NCBI GenBank assembly: GCA_002429085.1
Contig: DIYR01000217.1
Location: 1 to 25,910, forward strand
Direction: 5' to 3'
DNA length: 25,910 nucleotides
Origin: Flavobacteriales bacterium UBA6049
GTDB lineage: Bacteria > Bacteroidota > Bacteroidia > Flavobacteriales_G > Salibacteraceae
Part shown: one piece after another, positions 1-8,405 of the stretch
Position numbering within the stretch: the stretch's first letter is position 1
Layout: every line of letters begins with the position of its first letter
Program-made: the position numbers and the translations under genes
The notes under the pieces: generated by a model
Told to the model about the DNA's origin: nothing
Databases searched by the model: none
The model's input: the letters and a program-made list of their open reading frames with translations, nothing else

Positions 1-318
1 GAAACTCGTTTCCACTAAATGGAAAATCGAGTTAACGAAATAGGCCGCGAGTTTCGATTCGCTTAGCTTCTTTTTAAAGAGAATATCAAACATAAAATCT
101 AATCTACATAAGCTATGGGACTACCTTAGCTCATATGCAAAGCTATTGATGGTTTGTTCGGACTTTTGAACAATGGTTATTCAATTGTTAACAAGTTTAT
201 TAACAAATTTGAACAATTGTTGATAGTCGTATCACTCCGTTATGTTGCTATTAAGTCTTAGTAAGCTAGGGGAATGTAGTGCTCTCATTTTGTAGCTTTC
301 CTGCTTAGAGAAAGCAAT
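1..318. other. Gene-free leader region with AT-rich palindrome cluster
   Basis: No convincing coding frame is visible here. Bases 161-232 are AT-rich and repetitive. There is a direct repeat TTTGAACAAT at 165-174 and 208-217, a perfect palindrome TTGTTAACAA at 185-194, a second palindrome AACAATTGTT at 212-221, and TTAACAA repeated at 188-194 and 200-206. GAAACTCG at 1-8 is inverted at 48-55, but the 39-base loop makes a terminator unlikely. The region precedes the polyphosphate operon and could hold its control sites; a replication-origin-like element is another possibility that cannot be decided from this sequence. Confidence 0.5.
293..300 (+). promoter_or_regulatory. Possible -7 box for the sixA-ppk-ppx operon
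   Basis: TAGCTTTC matches seven of the eight defined or free positions of the Bacteroidota -7 box TAnnTTTG (the last base is C instead of G). It lies 18 bases before the ATG at 319, a sensible distance for a short leader. No TTTG -33 box is visible at the right spacing, so support is weak. Confidence 0.25.
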
Positions 319-807
319 ATGAAAGAACTATTCTTAATACGGCATGGTAAATCTAGCTGGAAAGAAGCTGCCGTGCACGATAAAGATAGGCCACTCAGAG
401 TAAAAGGTGTAGAAGACGTTTATGAGTTGGCAACCACGTTTAAAGAATCCAATATTTACCCAGAGTTAATTATTTCGAGTTCTGCAACACGTTCATGGCA
501 AACTGCTCGTATTATAGCTAATGGCTCTTCTTACCCAGTTGATCGTATTTTGGTAAAAGATCAATTGTATGCCTGTGGTAAACAGGAACTGTTTGATGAG
601 GTATGTAGAATTCCGAATGATATTCAAACAGTAATGTTGGTGGGGCATGATCCAAGCCTAACTAACTTCGCGAATACCTTTTTAAAACACCCAATTGAGA
701 AGATTAAAACATCTGGTTTTATCCATTTGAAATTCGATAGCGGAAATTGGACCGAAATAACAAATTCTCCAAGCCAATTAGCGCGTAAACACCTTACGAA
801 ACGCTAA
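319..807 (+). CDS. sixA: SixA-type histidine phosphatase
   Basis: A 162-residue cytoplasmic protein of the histidine phosphatase superfamily. The catalytic LIRHGKSS motif gives Arg8-His9-Gly10 near the N-terminus; SSSATRSWQTA carries the phosphate-binding Arg58, and LVGHDPS supplies the second conserved His110. The length fits the short SixA branch, which in E. coli dephosphorylates a phosphohistidine on a signalling or PTS protein. The actual substrate here is unknown. It is the first gene of a + strand group with polyphosphate kinase and Ppx/GppA, so a role in phosphate or phosphohistidine control linked to polyphosphate is a reasonable inference. The ATG at 319 follows a purine-rich AGAGAAAG and puts the catalytic motif at its usual place. 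Confidence 0.88.
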   Translation: MKELFLIRHGKSSWKEAAVHDKDRPLRVKGVEDVYELATTFKESNIYPELIISSSATRSWQTARIIANGSSYPVDRILVKDQLYACGKQELFDEVCRIPNDIQTVMLVGHDPSLTNFANTFLKHPIEKIKTSGFIHLKFDSGNWTEITNSPSQLARKHLTKR

Positions 808-837
808 ATTTGATATAAGTTAGAAGTACTCGAATAC

Positions 838-2922
838 CTGAACAAAAAACCGGGTGCGCAAAAGATTCCAATCATCAACCGGGAGTTGAGTTGGTTGTCG
901 TTTAATGCCCGTGTCCTGCAAGAAGCGCAAGATTTAAATACCCCGCTTATTGAGCGTTTGCGTTTCCTTGGGATTTTCTCCAATAACTTAGATGAATTCT
1001 TCCGAGTGCGCGTTGCCACGGTGAAGCGAATGGCGATGCTTAAAAAAGATATCAGAAGTAAGCTAAATGACGATCCAAAGAAGCTTCTCGAAGATATCCA
1101 AGCACTTGTGCTAGATCAACAGAATCAGTTTCAAGAAACGTTTGAACATTTATTGAATGAACTCGAGAATGAGGGAATTCACATGATTAGTGAAAATGAT
1201 TTGAGTGAAGATCAAGCAGCCTTTGTAAAGAATTACTTTCACACGAAAGTTTGGCCAACGCTTATACCTCTGATGGTTTCTAAAAAGAACTTTCCTTATC
1301 TAAAAGAGGCTACTGTTTATTTGGCTATAAAACTGATTAGTTCTGAAGGGCCAAATGAGGTGAACTACTCGTTGCTTGAAGTACCAAGTAAGCGTTTAGG
1401 TCGCTTTTTAGTGGTGCCAAGCATTTCTGAAAACAAATACGTCATGATGTTAGATGATGTCATTCGTTTTTGTTTGCCTGAGATATACTCAATGCTTAAG
1501 TACGACCAGTTTGAAGCATACACAATCAAGATTACAAGAGATGCTGAATTGGACATTGAAAGTGATGTCTCGAAGAGCTTTTTAGAAAAAATGAAAAAGA
1601 GCTTGAAGCAACGTAAAAAAGGTGATCCTGTTCGATTCATCTATGATAAAGAAATGCCGAAAGATTTACGCCATTTCTTGATGGAGTGTATGGGGTTAGA
1701 TAAGTCAGATGCGCTAATACCAGGTGGACGATATCATAATTTTAAGGATTTTATGGGCTTTCCAACCTTTGGAAGAAGAGAGCTTGAATACGATAAAATT
1801 ACGCCAAATCCACACCCTAGTTTTAAACCTTTCAGTAGCATCATGAATGTGATTAAACATCAGGATGTGATGTTACATTACCCATACCAATCATTCGATT
1901 ATTTTATCGATTTACTTCGGGAGGCAGCTATTGATACAACGGTTAAGTCGATTAAAATCACAATTTATCGTTTGGCTAAAGATTCGCGTGTAGTAAATGC
2001 CTTAATCAATGCAGCAAAGAATGGAAAGAAGGTAACAGTAGTTCTGGAACTACAAGCTCGTTTTGATGAAGAAGCGAATATCAAGTGGTCAAGTGCATTG
2101 CAAGAAGAAGGGGTGGCCGTATTACATGGTATACCAGGGTTAAAAGTGCATAGCAAGCTATGTCTAATATCTCGAAAAGAGGAAGGTAAACTTGTTCATT
2201 ATGCTACTGTTGGTACAGGGAATTTTAACGAATCTACGGCTCGTATTTATAGCGATTTAAAACTGTTTACAGCCAATAAGAAAGTGACGAGTGAAGTAGT
2301 GAAGGTGTTTAACCTACTAGAAGGAAACACTCATAGTCCGTATTTTTATAGAACTATAGTTCCATCTCCTACTCAATTGCGCAACAAGTTGATGCGTTTA
2401 ATAAGCAATGAAATTAAACACGCTAAAGCTGGTAGAGAGGCTTACATGCACTTGAAGATGAATAGTCTGGTAGATCCTACACTTATTTCAAAATTGTATG
2501 ATGCAAGCAAGGCTGGGGTTAAAATTAGATTGAATATTAGAGGGATATGTTCATTGATCCCCGGTCAAAAAGGGTTGAGTGAGAACATTGAAGCCATTAG
2601 TATTTTAGATAAATACTTAGAACATACTCGTGTTTACATCTTTGGAGATGGAGGAAAAGAAGTAATGTATATTTCTTCCGCAGATTGGATGGGGCGTAAT
2701 TTAGATAGTAGAATTGAAGTAACTTGCCCAATTCTTGATGTGGGAATTCAGCAAGAAATTCGTGATTTCTTGGAAATTCAATGGAAAGACAACGTTAAGG
2801 CTAGAAGGTTAGATAGTAAACAATCGAACTCTTTGAAGCGAGCAGAAGATGGAGAAGACCATATACGAAGTCAGTTTGCGTTGTATGATTATTACAAAGA
2901 AATGTCGGAGGTTACCGAGTGA
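838..2922 (+). CDS. ppk1: Polyphosphate kinase 1 (start codon uncertain)
   Basis: Makes long-chain inorganic polyphosphate from ATP, reversibly. Numbering from the TTG at 886, the conserved core is complete: FSNNLDEFFRVR in the N-terminal domain, VHSKLCLISR with the autophosphorylated His422, and LEHTRVYIFGDGG with the second conserved His580, followed by SSADWMGRN. The start is a problem. The frame is open from 814, but the first ATG/GTG/TTG is the TTG at 886, which falls inside the family's conserved N-terminal block INRELSWLSFN. Residues KIPIINRE before it (from 862) also look like family sequence, so translation probably begins upstream at a rare codon; CTG at 838 or ATT at 865 are candidates, and 838 is given here as a guess. 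The gene lies 30 bases after sixA in the same frame, separated from it by TAA and TGA. It overlaps ppx by 4 bases. Confidence 0.9.
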   Translation: MNKKPGAQKIPIINRELSWLSFNARVLQEAQDLNTPLIERLRFLGIFSNNLDEFFRVRVATVKRMAMLKKDIRSKLNDDPKKLLEDIQALVLDQQNQFQETFEHLLNELENEGIHMISENDLSEDQAAFVKNYFHTKVWPTLIPLMVSKKNFPYLKEATVYLAIKLISSEGPNEVNYSLLEVPSKRLGRFLVVPSISENKYVMMLDDVIRFCLPEIYSMLKYDQFEAYTIKITRDAELDIESDVSKSFLEKMKKSLKQRKKGDPVRFIYDKEMPKDLRHFLMECMGLDKSDALIPGGRYHNFKDFMGFPTFGRRELEYDKITPNPHPSFKPFSSIMNVIKHQDVMLHYPYQSFDYFIDLLREAAIDTTVKSIKITIYRLAKDSRVVNALINAAKNGKKVTVVLELQARFDEEANIKWSSALQEEGVAVLHGIPGLKVHSKLCLISRKEEGKLVHYATVGTGNFNESTARIYSDLKLFTANKKVTSEVVKVFNLLEGNTHSPYFYRTIVPSPTQLRNKLMRLISNEIKHAKAGREAYMHLKMNSLVDPTLISKLYDASKAGVKIRLNIRGICSLIPGQKGLSENIEAISILDKYLEHTRVYIFGDGGKEVMYISSADWMGRNLDSRIEVTCPILDVGIQQEIRDFLEIQWKDNVKARRLDSKQSNSLKRAEDGEDHIRSQFALYDYYKEMSEVTE

Positions 2923-3815
2923 AGTTGAAGAAATTTGGGGCGATTGATATAGGGTCAAACGCCATGAGATTATTGATCTCTCAAGTTCGTGAAACAGAGG
3001 AAGAGATTTTTTATAAAAAAGTTGGATTAGTTAGATTGCCAATACGCTTAGGCCAAGAAGCATTTTTAAAGAAAGAAATATCTGAAGAAACTATTGAGCG
3101 ATTTATCAATGGAATGAAGGCGTATCAATATTTGTTGAAAGTGCATGAAGTAGAAAGTTTTAGGGCATGTGCAACATCAGCTATGCGCGAAGCAAAAAAT
3201 GGTGAAAGCGTAGTTGATCAAATTTTAGAGGAAACGGGGATTCCGATTGAAATTATTGATGGTAAACATGAGGCAGAACTTATATTCAATGGTCATTTTA
3301 AAGATCGTTTAGAACCAGAGAGCAATTATATTTATGTAGATGTTGGTGGAGGAAGTACTGAAATCACCATCCTTTCTGATGAAAAAATAGTAGATGCAAA
3401 GTCATTCAAAGTAGGAACCATTCGTTTGTTAAACGATCTAGTTAGCGAAGCCGAATGGAAGCGGATGAAATCTTGGGTGAAGCGAAAAACTAAAGAGCTT
3501 GATCACGTTGAAATGATTGGATCAGGTGGAAATATCAATAAGCTATATAAGCTCACCGATAAGTCTTATCCTAGGCCATTGCTATATCATGAGTTGAAAG
3601 CGTTGAAATCAGACCTTTCTGGTTTAACGTACGAACAGAGAATCAGTAAGTACAATCTAAACCCAGATAGAGCTGATGTAATTGTGTTGGCTGCGGAAAT
3701 TTATTATTCAGTAATGAAATGGAGTGATGCAAGTATTTTGCACGTTCCTAAAATTGGGTTAACAGATGGAATAGTAACTCAATTATATAGCGATTACAAG
3801 GATTCTATTTCTTAA
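2919..3815 (+). CDS. ppx: Ppx/GppA family exopolyphosphatase
   Basis: A 298-residue protein of the ASKHA (actin/hsp70-like) fold that removes terminal phosphates from polyphosphate or hydrolyses pppGpp. Motifs seen: phosphate-1 loop AIDIGSNAMRLL (residues 8-19), RACATSAMREA (82-92), phosphate-2 loop YVDVGGGSTEI (139-149) and IGSGGNINKL (200-209). The length corresponds to the two-domain short form, without the C-terminal HD-like domains of E. coli Ppx. In the stretch where many relatives have a Glu-Glu pair (G-x-E-E-A), this protein reads G-K-H-E-A (115-119): the first Glu is replaced by His117 and Glu118 is kept. It starts with GTG overlapping the ppk1 stop (GTGA), so the two are very likely translationally coupled. 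Its 3' end overlaps the convergent lipoprotein gene by 11 bases. Confidence 0.88.
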   Translation: MKLKKFGAIDIGSNAMRLLISQVRETEEEIFYKKVGLVRLPIRLGQEAFLKKEISEETIERFINGMKAYQYLLKVHEVESFRACATSAMREAKNGESVVDQILEETGIPIEIIDGKHEAELIFNGHFKDRLEPESNYIYVDVGGGSTEITILSDEKIVDAKSFKVGTIRLLNDLVSEAEWKRMKSWVKRKTKELDHVEMIGSGGNINKLYKLTDKSYPRPLLYHELKALKSDLSGLTYEQRISKYNLNPDRADVIVLAAEIYYSVMKWSDASILHVPKIGLTDGIVTQLYSDYKDSIS

Positions 3816-4200
3816 CCCAGTATAAATCTCGTTCAAATATTTTTTCTCGAAAGGCTGCTTTAAAAGAGTAGCCTTTTGGAGAATACGCTGTGATTTGAAC
3901 ATACATTGTATCTCCATCTTTCATATCTAAATCTTCTGGATGCGTAGTGCTCTCTAGCCAAAGCTTGTATTCACAAGATGATGTCCACTCTATACCATAA
4001 CGATCAATAAATCCATTATCAGCAGTACTGTATTCTTTTTGGTAAGTGTCAGTTCTTATTATTCGCACATCACTGCTTTCTGAGAATGTAAACTCACCTG
4101 TTTTAAAATCGGAACAGTCAGTTGGGTTTTCAGTAACAGAAGTGCAAGAAAAACAGCAGCTAACCATTATCAGCAGCAGAATAGATTTTGTTAAAGCCAT
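3805..4200 (-). CDS. Small lipoprotein of unknown function
   Basis: A 131-residue protein with a lipoprotein signal peptide: a hydrophobic stretch (residues 6-14) followed by a Cys-rich end, VSCCFSC, with Cys15, Cys16 or Cys19 as the lipidation site. The mature part has the pattern F-K-T-G-x-F, then I-I-R-T-D, then EWTSSCEYKL. I recall a family of short Bacteroidota proteins with this pattern that is sometimes mislabelled as DNA topoisomerase IV in databases; nothing here resembles a topoisomerase. The start overlaps the end of the sensor-kinase gene by 10 bases, so it is probably the last gene of the purB operon. Function is not known; an envelope location is the only firm inference. Confidence 0.72.
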   Translation of the reverse strand: MALTKSILLLIMVSCCFSCTSVTENPTDCSDFKTGEFTFSESSDVRIIRTDTYQKEYSTADNGFIDRYGIEWTSSCEYKLWLESTTHPEDLDMKDGDTMYVQITAYSPKGYSFKAAFREKIFERDLYWVKK

Positions 4201-7200
4201 TTACTCAATGATTTTTCAAGAGATTGCAAAGTAACAGGCTTTGCTAAATAATCATCCATTCCAGCTTCTAAACATTTTTCCTTGTCACCATTCATAGCAT
4301 TTGCTGTAACAGCAATAATGGTTGGTTGATTATTAGTCGTGAACTCTGATCTGATACGTTTTGTAGCTTCTATACCATCTAACTCTGGCATTTGTACATC
4401 CATTAAAACGAGATCGTACTCTTGCCGTGTAAGTGAGTCAATAGCTTCTAGCCCATTGGCTACAACATCTGCTTGGTGCCCTAGTTTCTCTAGAAGCATC
4501 ATGGCGATTTTTTGATTCACTAAATTGTCTTCAGCGACTAGAATTCGTGCTTGCTTTATGGCGCGCTTATTTTTTTTGGCTTTCGAAAATTGTTCTTTAA
4601 CCTTTTCTATAATTAAACTGGCGCTTACCTGAATTTCGTGTTGTACTTCTGGAACTATAATAGTTGGAACTTTTAGTTGCTCTATCTTTTCATTAGGTTG
4701 GCATAAGATTAAGAAATCCATCTTTTCTAATTTGGATGAGTCAATGGATGGGTCATAGATAGAAACGTTACATCCCCATCGAATCAAATCTTTTTCAAGT
4801 TCTTTCTCAAGCTGATTTGGTGCGCAAGAAATGATGCCAATTACCCGAAGATCATCTGGCCTATCGGGTAGTTCATTATTAAGGTGTGGTATGGATTTTA
4901 CTATTTCCAACTTAGTAGTGAAATGAAAGGTTGTACCTTTATTAGGGATGCTATTTACCCATATCTTACCATTCATTAACTCAATCAATTTCTTAGAGAT
5001 GGAAAGTCCCAACCCAGTACCGCCAAACTTTCGAGTAGTAGACTGGTCAAGTTGATTGAACGGATCAAAAAGTTCTTTGATCTTTTTGTTATCGATACCT
5101 ATGCCAGTATCCGAAACAGAAAAATGGAAAACTGCATGAGAGCCACTGATTTCTTGAATAGATGCTTCAAGCTTAACTTCGCCATCATTAGTGAATTTCA
5201 CAGCATTCGATAACAGATTCAATAGTACTTGTCTAATTCTTGTGACATCACCACGAACAATTTCAGGGACATTAGTACCAGTAGATAAATGAAGGTTTAA
5301 CCCTTTTTCGTTAGCTCTATTTTTCACTAAAGACAGGGTTTCCTCCAAAGTGTGTTTTAAATGGAAAGGAACTATTTCTAATGAGGTCTTTCCAGATTCA
5401 AGTTTAGAGAAATCTAGAATCTCATTAATGATCTTCATTAAAGTTTCGCTACTTATTCTAATCGTTTTAACTAGATCTTTTTGCTCATCATTTAGTTGTT
5501 CTGCTAGCAATAAACTGGTGGTACCGATCACTCCATTTAATGGGGTTCTAATTTCATGGCTCATTGTGGCTAGAAAATCCGACTTAACATTAGCAGCTTG
5601 TTCTGCTTCTTTTCGAGCTTTTTTTAACTCGTTTTCTCGTTGTACAGCTTCAGTCATATCTCTACTGAAACCTACAATTCCAATTATTTGATTTAGTTCG
5701 TCAGTGATAGGGAATAGGTTTGTCTCCATCACAATTCGTTCTTCATACTTATTGAGGTGTTTCACTTCTACTTTAACAGATTCTCCACTTAATACCTTGC
5801 CGAAATGTTTTAACCAGAAATCTTGAGTAGCCGTTTTAGTTACAGCCAGCAAATCGAGTCCAAGTGATGGCTTAAATCCAAAATAATCCACCATGAATTC
5901 AGTAAAAAGCCAGTTGTAACTTTGGAGTTTGTAAGTATTATCTACAGACCAGATCAACATGTCTGTATTTTCAATTAAGGTTGTTAGGCGTTGTTTACTT
6001 TCTTGTAGTTCTTTGGTACGATTATCTAGTGCTTTTTGAAAATTCTCTTTTCTTCTTCTCCCTTCAGCTTGTATGAGTACTATTGAAAGAACTAAGAATC
6101 CAATAACGCCCAAACTAAGAAATGCTAAAACTTTTACATCTAGGAACCATGGAGTTTCTACTTTAAAGGTTAAAGAAGATTCCATTTCGTTTCTATTAGG
6201 ATCAAGCAGTGAGAATGTTTTTAGTTTTAATTCGTATTCACCAGGAGATAAATTGGTGAAATCGATTTCACTATTAACATCAAGCTTTTTCCACTCATTA
6301 TCATACCCCTTTAATTGATACAGCCTAATGCTGTTTTGGGGGTAGGCATAACTAGGATAAGAGATTTTGAAAGAGACCCGTTTATCTTTATCTAGTAATA
6401 TAAGGGGCTCATAGAGGTTTTTTGATTTTCCATCTACTATAATGTCAGAAACGAAAATTTCTGGAGAGGGAATAACTGGTAAAGAGTTTGGATTAAAAAT
6501 AACTAGGCCACCTATAGATGGAAAGTAGAGATAACCATTTGGACCTTCAAATCCACTAGATTGAATTCCCCCATTAAATTCATTTCGTTTTAAACCAGCA
6601 TTTAAACCAAAGTTTAAACAATAAACTTCAGAGTTTTTACCATCAAAGTATGCTCGGAGATCAGCAATAGAAGTGCCGTAGAGTCCTTCGTTGCACGTAA
6701 ACCATAACATATCTCCATGCCTTACAATTGTAGAAACAACATTATTCCAAAGACCATTTTTTGTTGATATGTGTTGAATTTTTCCATTTTGATATCTGGC
6801 TAGACCTCCACCATATGTTCCGATCCAGATGGCATCTGTCTCATCTTGGTAAAAGGCTCTACAGTTAAGATGAGGTAATCCTTCATCCATACCCAGATGT
6901 TGTACAGTACCGTTATCAATTAGAAATATACCTGTGTCAGTGCCAAGCCAAATTCTTTCAGATCGATCAATAAAAATAGTATGAACAGAAGCCTTATTTA
7001 AAGGAGTACCCTTAAAAGGGTTTTCTAGTTGATGAGTTTCTAAATTAAATAATTGAATTCCTTCTATTAATCCTAAAATTAAATAGCCTTTCTTATTGTC
7101 GAGAATGCTCAGAACGGTTCTTCCTTTAAGCCCATGAATATCTGTGATCTGAATTTGTTCTCCATTTTTGAAAATTCCATTTAAACCATCTCCGTGCGAA

Positions 7201-8405
7201 CCAAACCAGATAGTGCCATGTATATCTTTTTCAAACGATGTTGCGCATCCTCCACCAGGATATGACCTCCCATTTTTTGCTATTCTAAACTCCTTAACAG
7301 ATTTACTTTTAGTATCGTAATAACCAATTCCTCCACAATTGTATCCAAACCAAATTTTCGAACCATCTTGATGGATCCCCTGGACGTTTTCGCGCGTCAT
7401 TCCTGTATTTCTATCGACTACTTCGAAAAGATTTTTTGTGAGCTTGAACAATCCATTCTCATTGGTTCCTAACCAAATGTTACCTTCTTTATCTGCGAGA
7501 ATGGAATTGATTCTGTTATAGTCAGAGTCAGTAGTATTAATTGTATGGATACGTAGATCTGGATATATGATACGAACTGTTTTGCCGCTCCCCTGTATAA
7601 CTGCGCCTCCAAGAAACTTAGAAAATAAGGTTGGATTGCTCCCTTGAGTAGATATATTAGGAATTGACTTTACAAGAATATTGTTAACCCAAACATCTGT
7701 TTGTTTCTCTGCACATACAAACAGCGTATCTGATTTTGTGTAGGTGGCTCTAATATACTGATCATTGTAGTACTCTATGGAAGAGTAACCTTTATCATTA
7801 CCAACGAGAACTCCTAAAGAATGTGCAATAAGAATAGAATCACTATCCTTATCATAGTGAATGTTTAGAGGATGAACGGGTAGTGGTATTTTAGACAGAA
7901 AAGGATGTTCAATTAGCTTGAGATTCTCTACCGTATAAATACCTGATGAAAGTAGTATAATTGGTTTGCCATTTTTATCTAATTCTAATCCAAATGGAAA
8001 GTCACTAGGAGATTTATAAGGTATAAATCTGAATTTGTTTTTGTAACCATAGATCATACCTCCTTCAGTAGATAAAGCAAAAACTTCGTTGTTGCTATTT
8101 ACTTTTATGTAGATAAATCTATTTACAGATATTTCAGGAGTAGTATTAGAATTGAAAGACTTAAAGTTTCTGCCATCGTATTTTACAATCCCCCCAAATG
8201 TAGAAATCCAAATATCTCCTTTTGGGTCTGATGATAGGCCGTGGCAACTGTTTTGAGGCAGAGCATTACTACTATTCCAATTAGTGAGATTGTAACTGGA
8301 GAAATGATCATTTGCCTTAAGGCAATGGAAAAAAAGTAGGAATAAAACTATGGTGAGTGTATAATTCCTTGGTCTATAACTTTTTGTAGTTTTTGTATTC
8401 GCCAA
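4191..8405 (-). CDS. Hybrid sensor histidine kinase with propeller sensor
   Basis: A 1404-residue one-protein phosphorelay kinase. Order of parts: N-terminal hydrophobic export segment (about 15-30); a long periplasmic region with repeated two-component-regulator propeller motifs such as GNIWLGT, ERIWLGT and DAIWIGT (about 40-670); a Y_Y_Y-type beta domain (about 680-750); one membrane helix (about 757-779); a coiled coil; a PAS domain (about 810-925); HisKA with MSHEIRTPLNG and phospho-acceptor His950; HATPase with an N box (LLNLLSNAVKF), DTGIGI and GGTGLGLS; a degenerate receiver-like stretch (about 1185-1265); and a complete C-terminal receiver with Asp1336 in VLMDVQMPELDG. No DNA-binding domain is present, so a separate phosphotransfer or regulator protein must complete the relay. 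The only ordinary start is a TTG that lies inside the preceding glycosyltransferase gene (32-base overlap). The signal sensed is unknown. Confidence 0.88.
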   Translation of the reverse strand: MANTKTTKSYRPRNYTLTIVLFLLFFHCLKANDHFSSYNLTNWNSSNALPQNSCHGLSSDPKGDIWISTFGGIVKYDGRNFKSFNSNTTPEISVNRFIYIKVNSNNEVFALSTEGGMIYGYKNKFRFIPYKSPSDFPFGLELDKNGKPIILLSSGIYTVENLKLIEHPFLSKIPLPVHPLNIHYDKDSDSILIAHSLGVLVGNDKGYSSIEYYNDQYIRATYTKSDTLFVCAEKQTDVWVNNILVKSIPNISTQGSNPTLFSKFLGGAVIQGSGKTVRIIYPDLRIHTINTTDSDYNRINSILADKEGNIWLGTNENGLFKLTKNLFEVVDRNTGMTRENVQGIHQDGSKIWFGYNCGGIGYYDTKSKSVKEFRIAKNGRSYPGGGCATSFEKDIHGTIWFGSHGDGLNGIFKNGEQIQITDIHGLKGRTVLSILDNKKGYLILGLIEGIQLFNLETHQLENPFKGTPLNKASVHTIFIDRSERIWLGTDTGIFLIDNGTVQHLGMDEGLPHLNCRAFYQDETDAIWIGTYGGGLARYQNGKIQHISTKNGLWNNVVSTIVRHGDMLWFTCNEGLYGTSIADLRAYFDGKNSEVYCLNFGLNAGLKRNEFNGGIQSSGFEGPNGYLYFPSIGGLVIFNPNSLPVIPSPEIFVSDIIVDGKSKNLYEPLILLDKDKRVSFKISYPSYAYPQNSIRLYQLKGYDNEWKKLDVNSEIDFTNLSPGEYELKLKTFSLLDPNRNEMESSLTFKVETPWFLDVKVLAFLSLGVIGFLVLSIVLIQAEGRRRKENFQKALDNRTKELQESKQRLTTLIENTDMLIWSVDNTYKLQSYNWLFTEFMVDYFGFKPSLGLDLLAVTKTATQDFWLKHFGKVLSGESVKVEVKHLNKYEERIVMETNLFPITDELNQIIGIVGFSRDMTEAVQRENELKKARKEAEQAANVKSDFLATMSHEIRTPLNGVIGTTSLLLAEQLNDEQKDLVKTIRISSETLMKIINEILDFSKLESGKTSLEIVPFHLKHTLEETLSLVKNRANEKGLNLHLSTGTNVPEIVRGDVTRIRQVLLNLLSNAVKFTNDGEVKLEASIQEISGSHAVFHFSVSDTGIGIDNKKIKELFDPFNQLDQSTTRKFGGTGLGLSISKKLIELMNGKIWVNSIPNKGTTFHFTTKLEIVKSIPHLNNELPDRPDDLRVIGIISCAPNQLEKELEKDLIRWGCNVSIYDPSIDSSKLEKMDFLILCQPNEKIEQLKVPTIIVPEVQHEIQVSASLIIEKVKEQFSKAKKNKRAIKQARILVAEDNLVNQKIAMMLLEKLGHQADVVANGLEAIDSLTRQEYDLVLMDVQMPELDGIEATKRIRSEFTTNNQPTIIAVTANAMNGDKEKCLEAGMDDYLAKPVTLQSLEKSLSKWL

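Noticed and set aside
1..55. Inverted repeat GAAACTCG / CGAGTTTC as a terminator of a gene to the left
   Set aside because: The arms are 39 bases apart and not followed directly by a T run.
808..900. Frameshift or pseudogene as the cause of the missing ppk1 start
   Set aside because: No ATG occurs in any frame of the interval and the conserved residues continue in the same frame before 886, so a single indel would not restore a start; a rare start codon is simpler.
804..1019. Open frame on the - strand over the sixA/ppk1 junction
   Set aside because: It lies opposite the conserved N-terminal block of Ppk1, has no recognisable motif and an odd Ser/Arg-rich composition typical of an antisense frame.
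5350..5691. + strand frame of 113 codons opposite the sensor kinase
   Set aside because: It is opposite the HisKA/HATPase region; the Ser- and Ile-rich sequence reflects the kinase codons read backwards.
4191..8405. Classical hybrid two-component system with AraC output (polysaccharide utilisation regulator)
   Set aside because: The sensor part matches, but the protein ends right after the receiver with no AraC helix-turn-helix, and no polysaccharide utilisation genes are adjacent.
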